Below, in pieces: positions 1-5,900 of a stretch of DNA of 9,311 bases (position 1 is its first letter; each line of letters starts with the position of its first letter). Location of the stretch: positions 1 through 9,311 of the forward strand of contig JAPLSP010000562.1 in NCBI GenBank assembly GCA_026398575.1. Direction: 5' to 3'. The notes beneath the pieces are model-generated. The model was given only the letters and a program-made list of their open reading frames with translations. It ran no database searches and was not told the origin of the DNA. The position numbers and the translations under genes are program-made. The stretch is from Candidatus Sumerlaeota bacterium (GTDB lineage: Bacteria; Sumerlaeota; Sumerlaeia; JADFCT01).

Positions 1-1
1 G

Positions 2-2068
2 TCCGATACGCCGCTGGTTTATGCGCTCTCGTGGGGAGCGCAAACCAATCTGAAGGATCATCCCAGACAATTCTCAATTCCGTTCAGCCTGAACGAACGC
101 GCCGGCATCGAGGGCATTGACTTCGTCATCAACTTCGATACGAGTCTGCTGAAGCTCATCTCGGTGCAACCGGGCGCGCAAACCGACTTCTCCGAGTTCG
201 ACGCGAAGGAGACCTCTGGGCAGCTGCGCCTGGTCTTCGGCAAACGCAATAACCCGAATCTGGGCGGCGGCGCGACGATGGCCGTGTTGACCTTCGAGGC
301 CGTGGGCGACTGGAATCGGACCGAGCTCATCGCGGCCAAACTCAAGACCAGCGACGGTCGCGGCGTCAACATGGCTCGTGCGCATGACATCGTCATCACC
401 GACGCTGAGGTGGTCTATCCAGTCAATACCGCCCTCATGACCGTGACCGGCGTAGTCAGCGACCGGGTGACAGCCTCGCCGTTGGCCGATGTTCAAGTAA
501 CAGTGGAAGGCATTACCTCGAAGACGGTTCTGACGGTCGCCGACGGACGCTACGAGATGCAGGTTTGGGCGTCGGTCTTCGATGGCGCTTCAGTACGCGC
601 CATCAAAGCCGACTACGCGCCATTCTCGACGCGGCTGGCCTATACGACGACCGCGACGCTGAATATCGCGCTCCAACCATTCACCGATTGGAAGCCTTAT
701 TACAACGTGGTCTATAAGCGCGACGGCAAAGTCGCGCCCTATGAAGCCACTACGCAAGGCATCGTTATCAAGGGTGGCGGCCAGCGCGATACGCTCAAGA
801 TTACCCGGATCAAAAACAAACCGAGCTCCGCCGTCATTCTGCGCGTCGCGTCCGATGGATCATTCGCGCAAGTTTATACCGAGGCGCCGATTGCGCGCCT
901 GGAGATGACCAGCGGCGTCCTCAAGTCGCTGACGGCGGTTGGCGCGAACGTCGAACGCATCCTGGCGGGCGAAGTTGGAACCATCCGCATGGCGGCGGCG
1001 CCAGTAGGCGATGACGGCGTGACGACGGCCTCGGCTTACGCCTTCACGGGCGTCGTGTCGGTTTCGTCCACGCCGTTGCGCCTTCACAAACCGTTCCTGG
1101 CGCCGAAGATTCAGGTCACGGGCGTCATCGTCGAAGGTGCGGCGTTCGGACTCCAGCAGGCCAGAGCAACGATTTCCGCTTCCACAAAAAAGATACGTGC
1201 GGCGGACAAGAAATCATGGTGCTTGGCCTATGGCGGTGTCTCTTCGAAACTGGCCGCTGAACGTCATTTGCGCGACATCTTCCTGGAATCGCTCGGACAG
1301 CCGGACGATTTGGCGCTCAACATCGAAGCGCACAAACTGGATTCGCTCTCGGTCACGGGAGGCGCGATTGATAGCGGCGATATCGCGGCGCGCGGACTGG
1401 CGTCAGTGACAGCGCGTGGACTTGGCTTCACGTTCAAGCGGGCGGGCGGCGTGAAATACGGCGTCTTGCTCCGGGGCGACGTGGCGGCGCACACGATTTC
1501 GAGCGGCGCCTTGGGCAAGCGGCTTAGCGTATCGGCCAAAGGCGGCGACGTCCGAGTAGGCGATCCGACAAAGCTGACAGGCAATATCGCCGAAGGCGGC
1601 GTCTTCAGCGGCGGCGCCGTGGCGAGCGTTTCGGCAACCCTGCGAGGATTCCGCAAGGCGCAGGGAGGTTCGGTCGTATCGGGCGGCGTCGTGGGCTTCG
1701 CGCCCGTGAGTAGCTCAAGCTTGGCCTCCGATTCTATAACAAGCGCGTCTTCATGCTGGACGTGGATCGAGTCGGGTGTCAAGGAAACGCCGGTCATAGG
1801 CGGGCCGCGTCCCGACATTGTTTCGGTTTCGGGCGACGTGGCGGTCTTCGGCGTGTTTGTGGCGGCGGATGACCGAACTACGAGCGCGCCGAATCCGCAG
1901 GCCTCCGTGCGCTCGATCAAGACGCTGAAAGCCGCGCCCGGCTACGCTATCGGGGCGAAGCAGAGTTGGTGGTTCTCGGTGGCGGGCGAAGCTTGGTCGC
2001 GTAATCCGATCACGCCCAAGACGCTCGACGCCAGCGGCTTCAAGGACATGACGCATCAAGGGAAATGA
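2..2068 (+). CDS. Secreted multidomain protein, 3' part: cohesin-like + carboxypeptidase-regulatory-like + beta-repeat region (5' end outside window)
   Basis: The frame is open from the left edge to a TGA at 2066-2068 (688 codons), so the start and any signal peptide lie upstream. Codon numbers here count from position 2. Residues 1-140 resemble a cohesin-type beta-sandwich: FSIPFSLNE, then GIDFVINFDTSLLKLISV, a Gly-rich turn, then MAVLTFEAVG. The family binds dockerins or carbohydrates outside the cell. Residues 145-227 form a carboxypeptidase-regulatory-like domain (TGVVSD, SPLADVQVTVEG, DGRYEM), the same type that recurs at the end of the giant gene downstream. Residues about 290-640 are rich in Gly, Ser, Val and Ala with short repeating strands (KSLTAVGANVERI, LDSLSVTGGAI, LASVTARG, KRLSVSAKGG), as in beta-solenoid or adhesin-like stalks. 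No dockerin, transmembrane anchor or sorting signal is seen at the C-terminus. An internal Met at 164 was rejected as start because the cohesin strands begin before it. Extracellular location and a binding role are inference; the exact function is unknown. Confidence 0.85.
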   Translation, partial: SDTPLVYALSWGAQTNLKDHPRQFSIPFSLNERAGIEGIDFVINFDTSLLKLISVQPGAQTDFSEFDAKETSGQLRLVFGKRNNPNLGGGATMAVLTFEAVGDWNRTELIAAKLKTSDGRGVNMARAHDIVITDAEVVYPVNTALMTVTGVVSDRVTASPLADVQVTVEGITSKTVLTVADGRYEMQVWASVFDGASVRAIKADYAPFSTRLAYTTTATLNIALQPFTDWKPYYNVVYKRDGKVAPYEATTQGIVIKGGGQRDTLKITRIKNKPSSAVILRVASDGSFAQVYTEAPIARLEMTSGVLKSLTAVGANVERILAGEVGTIRMAAAPVGDDGVTTASAYAFTGVVSVSSTPLRLHKPFLAPKIQVTGVIVEGAAFGLQQARATISASTKKIRAADKKSWCLAYGGVSSKLAAERHLRDIFLESLGQPDDLALNIEAHKLDSLSVTGGAIDSGDIAARGLASVTARGLGFTFKRAGGVKYGVLLRGDVAAHTISSGALGKRLSVSAKGGDVRVGDPTKLTGNIAEGGVFSGGAVASVSATLRGFRKAQGGSVVSGGVVGFAPVSSSSLASDSITSASSCWTWIESGVKETPVIGGPRPDIVSVSGDVAVFGVFVAADDRTTSAPNPQASVRSIKTLKAAPGYAIGAKQSWWFSVAGEAWSRNPITPKTLDASGFKDMTHQGK

Positions 2069-2100
2069 CGGATGAAAAATAAGCCCTGCGCAGTAATCCA

Positions 2101-2466
2101 TCAAGACTCTGAAGACGGCAAAGGGCGGATGCGAATGGAGTGTTCCGTGATCACGATAAAATGCCCCTCGGCGGACTCAAGAATGGCCGGCCAGAATGAC
2201 CGGAAAAGCGCCAGGCGTTCGTCTTGCAGCGGCGTCTCGAAGCGCATGAGGACCACGCCGGCGGACGGCAGGCGGCGGCGGAAAACCAATTCGCCGAAAT
2301 CAAGGTCATGTGTTAGAATCACGCGGCGCTGTCCGGCGGCGGTCTGCAGCAAGTCCGGATCGGTGGGCGCCGGCGATTGCTCAACAGGCCAGAGAACATC
2401 GTGCCCCTGCGATCGCAGCCACTCCACGATGGCCGTTTCGACGTTGGCGTCGGCCACGAAATTCAT
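2101..2466 (-). CDS. DUF5615 PIN-like toxin (putative RNase of a toxin-antitoxin pair)
   Basis: This 121-residue protein matches the DUF5615 (Mut7-C-like PIN) pattern. It opens with a hydrophobic strand and acidic residue (MNFVADANV, Asp6), followed by an amphipathic helix ending in SQGHDV. It then has the internal T-D-x-D-L-L segment (Asp36, Asp38) and the hallmark RRVILTHDLDFGEL, with Asp54 and Asp56. These acidic residues sit where PIN-like nucleases bind the metal ion. Its ATG overlaps the stop of the upstream DUF433 gene by four bases (ATGA), which implies translational coupling. The family usually has about 110-120 residues, so the gene looks intact. It is convergent with the secreted-protein gene to its left, 32 bp away, and no clear terminator is visible between them. 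Such proteins are thought to be RNA-cleaving toxins, but the activity of DUF5615 is poorly tested; function is assigned from family and pairing. Confidence 0.85.
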   Translation of the reverse strand: MNFVADANVETAIVEWLRSQGHDVLWPVEQSPAPTDPDLLQTAAGQRRVILTHDLDFGELVFRRRLPSAGVVLMRFETPLQDERLALFRSFWPAILESAEGHFIVITEHSIRIRPLPSSES

Positions 2467-2702
2467 CCGGCAAGGCCTCCGGCCCAGATGGTTTTGTCGA
2501 AGGACAGGTAATCAGCGGCATAGAGTTGCGCCGCCAGAATATGCTCGCGGCGCAATTGCGGATGAGAGGCAAGCAGTTCCTCAACTGACGCGCCGCGGCC
2601 CAGCTTCTCAAGAATCATCTCGACCGTCAGCCGTGTGTCCTTTATTACAGGTTTGCCCAACATCACATCGGGACGCTGTTCAATGTAGTTTTGCCAATCC
2701 AT
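2463..2702 (-). CDS. DUF433 family antitoxin-like protein
   Basis: This 79-residue protein has the classic DUF433 pattern: an N-terminal MDWQNYIEQRPDVM, the GKPVIKDTRLTVEMIL core (the family norm is GKPVIxGTR, so Lys-Asp replaces the usual Arg/Lys-Gly), then a short helix-turn-helix-like part (LGRGASVEELLASHPQL, then REHILAAQLYAADYLS). DUF433 proteins are small DNA-binding-like partners encoded directly before PIN-like DUF5615 genes, and are predicted to neutralise the toxin and repress the operon. The start at 2702 was chosen over an in-frame ATG at 2762 for two reasons: family members begin at this Met, and a strong GGAGGA lies 8 bases upstream. The extra 20 residues from the upstream Met would be atypical. 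The stop overlaps the toxin start as ATGA. Pairing and order (antitoxin first) support a type II toxin-antitoxin module; this is inferred, not shown. Confidence 0.87.
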   Translation of the reverse strand: MDWQNYIEQRPDVMLGKPVIKDTRLTVEMILEKLGRGASVEELLASHPQLRREHILAAQLYAADYLSFDKTIWAGGLAG

Positions 2703-2710
2703 GGAAAAAT

Positions 2711-2716
2711 TCCTCC
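2711..2716 (-). promoter_or_regulatory. Strong Shine-Dalgarno of the DUF433 gene
   Basis: On the minus strand this reads GGAGGA, with 8 bases between it and the ATG at 2702. It is a near-perfect match to the anti-SD and decides the start of the antitoxin over the longer in-frame ATG at 2762. It partly overlaps a short inverted repeat. Confidence 0.75.
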
Positions 2717-2729
2717 ACAACAACTGTGG
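2715..2729. repeat. Short inverted repeat in the antitoxin leader
   Basis: CCACA (2715-2719) and TGTGG (2725-2729) are perfect complements separated by five bases. They lie between the candidate promoter and the start codon and overlap the first bases of the Shine-Dalgarno. This could be an operator for autoregulation by the antitoxin, or a weak hairpin in the mRNA. With arms of only 5 bp it may be chance. Confidence 0.25.
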
Positions 2730-2734
2730 CGGCA

Positions 2735-2762
2735 ATGCTAGAAGGAAGCGGTTAGGAGTCAA
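2735..2762 (-). promoter_or_regulatory. Candidate sigma70-type promoter of the toxin-antitoxin operon
   Basis: On the minus strand TTGACT (2762-2757) matches the -35 consensus at 5 of 6 positions. It is followed after 16 bases by TAGCAT (2740-2735), which matches TATAAT at 4 of 6. It lies 33 bases upstream of the antitoxin start, so a leader of about 25-30 bases would contain the Shine-Dalgarno. The position fits well, but the -10 box is weak and the host's sigma factor preference is unknown. Confidence 0.4.
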
Positions 2763-2943
2763 GCGAATTACAGGTTGGACTGCTGAGATATCAAAAGCAG
2801 ATATGAAACAGGTTTGTTTTCCAAGAAAATAAGTTCAGCATCATCTATGGCAATTTCAGTGACGATGAGAAACCGCTAATAACCGCTGATGAACGCTAAT
2901 AAATAGATGCATTTTGAATGAAGCGAGGGGCCTGATTTCAGCC
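2763..2943. other. Intergenic region between divergent genes
   Basis: This stretch between the toxin-antitoxin operon and the giant gene has no credible gene. It carries the decamer repeats described separately and two in-frame stops (TGA TGA, 2887-2892) that bound the upstream extent of the giant frame. GAGGGG at 2925-2930 is the best Shine-Dalgarno candidate for the giant gene, though its 13-base spacing to the ATG is long. No confident promoter for the plus strand was found. Confidence 0.6.
2871..2900. repeat. Three tandem 10-bp repeats upstream of the giant gene
   Basis: Three consecutive decamers, AACCGCTAAT, AACCGCTGAT and GAACGCTAAT, differ from each other at one to three positions. 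They lie 44-73 bases before the ATG of the giant gene in an AT-richer intergenic stretch. The 10-bp period equals one helical turn, so a protein binding each copy would sit on one DNA face. Similar decamer runs (of the GAACGCAGAT kind) are known to be scattered in intergenic regions of environmental bacteria, so this may be a dispersed repeat family rather than a specific regulator site. Confidence 0.6.
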
Positions 2944-5900
2944 ATGAAAATTCATATATTTTTCGCCGGTGTTTTAGCGGCGGCGATGGCCTGTCTGGTC
3001 TTGCCTTTTGCTGGCGCGCAATCGCCGTCATGGAAGCCGGTCGCCAGCGGGCTGGCGGGCGGCGCGGTTCGGATGCTTTATGCAGGGGCGTGCGATTTTT
3101 CGGCGACGGCGTTCGCCGATATTGATGGCGATGGCGACTTGGATCTTTTCGTCGGGCAGGCTGAAGGATTCCCGATGTTTCTGCGCAACGACGGAACGCC
3201 GCGCGCGCCTCACTGGACCTTCATCGCGCAAAATATCACCTTACCCACGCTTTCTTCCTCCCCGAGGCGCGCAATTCCGGCCTTTGCGGACGTGGATGGC
3301 GACGGCGTTCTGGATCTGCTACTGGGTCTCTCCAATGGCGCCGTGGCTTATTATCATAATGACGGCACAAAAACCCAAGCCCAATGGCGGCTTGTTTCGG
3401 AAAATTGGACGGCGCCCATACACATCATCGCCAATGGCATCAATGCGCGCCCGGCATTGGTGGACATTGACGGCGACGGCCTTTTGGATCTATTCGTTGG
3501 ACATGAAAACACTGCCGATCACAACGGCTATATAGCATTCTTCCGTAACATCGGCGACGCGCATAATCCGCAATGGGAATGGGTGCAAGACAACTTCAGG
3601 AACATCCATGTTAACGGCGCCGCTTCGCTCTTCTTCTGCGACATTGACGGCGACGGCGACTATGATCTTTTCGTGGGCGACGCGGCAGGCCATGTCCATT
3701 TCTATCGCAACTATGGCAACGCGCAGTTTGCGGCTTTTATCGAGGAATCGGACAACTATTGCGGGCTGGAAGCGGGCAAGAGCGCCGCGCCTACGCTGGC
3801 GGACCTGCGTTGTGACGGGGTTAGCGATTTATTCGTCGGTTCGATGGCGGGCGGAATCATACACCTCAAGAACACCGGTATCATTGAGACGCCGCAATGG
3901 TCCGCTCCCGAGCCCCTTTGGCTGGGGCTGGACGCTGGCTTGAACTCGGCGGTCGAGGTGGCGGACATTGACGGCGACGGCGTGGTGGATTTGTTCCTCG
4001 CCGCTCAAAACAACGCGACAACGGGCGGCTACGGCATTCAGCATTATCATAACGCCGGCGCGCCCTGGCTGCCGAACTGGGAGTTGAAGGACCTGCAATT
4101 TGCGGGTTTGGCGATTGACGGCGCCGCGCCGCGTTTTGTGGATATTGACGGTGACGGCGATCTTGATCTATTCTTGGGAACAATGGATCAAGGTATGCGT
4201 TTCTTCCGCAATTCGGGCTCGGCGCACGCGCCTGTTCTTGCCGAGGAAACGACGGGCGCTATCACCGTGTCAGATGGCTATCTGTGCCGACCAGCCCTCG
4301 CCGACATGAATGGCGACGGCCTTTTGGATCTTTGGATCGCATTCTGCGATTCATTCACTGTGCCTTACTTGTATTATTACAGGAACACTGGCGATAGCGG
4401 CCATCCGATTTGGGCGGCGCCGGAGGATTGGTCGGCAATTCTGCCCGGCGGGACACTTCCCTCTGTCGCAGCCGGCGATGTGGATGGCGACGGCTTGATT
4501 GATCTTGTCATCGGCATGGACTCGGGCGAAGTCTATTTTTTCCGCTGCATTCAATCCACTCCAACACTCCAGTTCTCTGCGCCCGAGGTTATTCCGAGCG
4601 TCAGCCCAGAAACATTTCCGAGTCCGGCGCTGGCGGACCTGGATGGCGACGGATGGCCCGATTTGCTGGTTGGCGGCGCTTATGGCGGAGTTCGCTGCTA
4701 CCAGAATCCCTTCGGCGAGCGTCCCGCGATTCGGCCCCCTCATGCGACCGTGGCTTCCAGCGCGTCCATCGCATTCGCTACATCCGGCGCCCTCTCTGGA
4801 AGCTGGGAAATCCGCAGCAACGGCAGCGGCGCGATAATCAATCCGCTGACGGGAGCATATACCGCCGGTTCGGCGAGCGGCGTGGACGTGATCCAGTTCC
4901 GCCAGAGCCAGACCACATGGAGCCTTGCTTATGTCAACGTTTTGCAGCCGGCGCAAATGACGGCGGCAGGCAAAGCCGTTATCATGGCCGGACGCTCCGG
5001 CGGCGGCGACACGCTGTGGCCAACGACTAACCGCCTGGCGAATTCCGTATATCAGGCGCTCCTCGATCGCGGCTTCGCGAAAGACAATATTTATTATTTG
5101 AATCCCGATCCGGCGCAAGACACCGATGGCAACGGCCTGAATGACGACATCCAGGGGCCGTCCAGCTTGGCGAATATCCAGACGGCGCTCACAGGCTGGG
5201 CGCATGGCGCATCCAGCCTTTTCATTTACCTGATTGACCACGGCGCAGAGCCGAATAGCGATGCCTATATCCGCTGCAATGAAACAGACGTGCTGTATGC
5301 CTCACAGCTGAATCAATGGCTCAATGATCTCCAGGACGCTGGCACGACCACGATAACCTTGGTCGTGGATTGCTGCCAGTCGGGCGCATTTCTGGACAAA
5401 TGCCATGCCACAAGTTCGCAATGCCGCGTGGTGATCGGTTCGGCCGGCGACAAGGAACCGGCGTTCTTTTCGGCGGGCGGCCTCATTTCCTTCACAAGCG
5501 CATTTGTCAACGATCTGTATCTCGGGCGATCTGTTGGCGAGGCTTTCCAAACGGCTGCCGATGGCATGGAGCGCTATCAACACGCCCAATTGGACGACGA
5601 TGGCAACGCCGTGTACGAGCCTGGCAGGGATGGCACGCTGGCAAGATCCATTACCTTGGGTGGGCTGGATATCGCCGGAGCGGACCGTCCGCGCATCGGA
5701 TGGATCGTGGAAAACCAGACGCTGACAACTTCAAGCGCCTCTGCGACCGTTTGGGCTTCCGAGATCATTTCACCATATCCGATTGACCGTGTTTGGGCCT
5801 GCCTCGTCCCTCCGCGGCTGGGGCCGGATTCGCAGACGCAGGCGGATCAGCCGGTGCTTGAAATTCCGGAATTGGAACTCCTATGGAATGAAGCAGCCAG

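Noticed and set aside
164..166. ATG as start of the left gene (634 residues)
   Set aside because: The same frame is open to the left edge and the cohesin-like strands begin before this Met, so the gene starts upstream of the window.
1264..1920. Minus-strand frame of 218 codons inside the left gene
   Set aside because: It mirrors a well-supported beta-rich coding frame, is Pro/Ser/Thr-rich, and has no recognisable domain.
2069..2100. Bidirectional terminator between the convergent genes
   Set aside because: No stem-loop with a T-run is visible in this 32-base gap.
2072..2755. Plus-strand frame of 227 codons over the toxin-antitoxin region
   Set aside because: It lies antisense to two recognised family genes, is rich in Arg/Ser/Cys with no domain, and is a shadow.
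2703..2762. N-terminal extension of the DUF433 gene to the ATG at 2762
   Set aside because: Family members start at the internal Met, which has the GGAGGA site; the extension would cover the promoter and the Shine-Dalgarno.
2780..2800. CTGCT/AGCAG inverted repeat in the intergenic region
   Set aside because: The arms are only 5 bp with an 11-base loop and no linked feature, so it is likely chance.
2983..2994. Lipoprotein signal at Cys17 (A-M-A-C)
   Set aside because: Position -3 is Ala rather than Leu and the hydrophobic core continues after the Cys; the AGA cleavage site before Gln26 fits better.
3115..4680. Dockerin repeats, because of DxDGDG loops
   Set aside because: The motifs recur ten times at 53-59 residues with DLFVG following, which is the FG-GAP/VCBS pattern; dockerins have only two close copies.
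4351..5241. Minus-strand frame of 296 codons inside the giant gene
   Set aside because: The plus strand here encodes the last FG-GAP repeats and the start of the C13 domain; the antisense product has no domain pattern.
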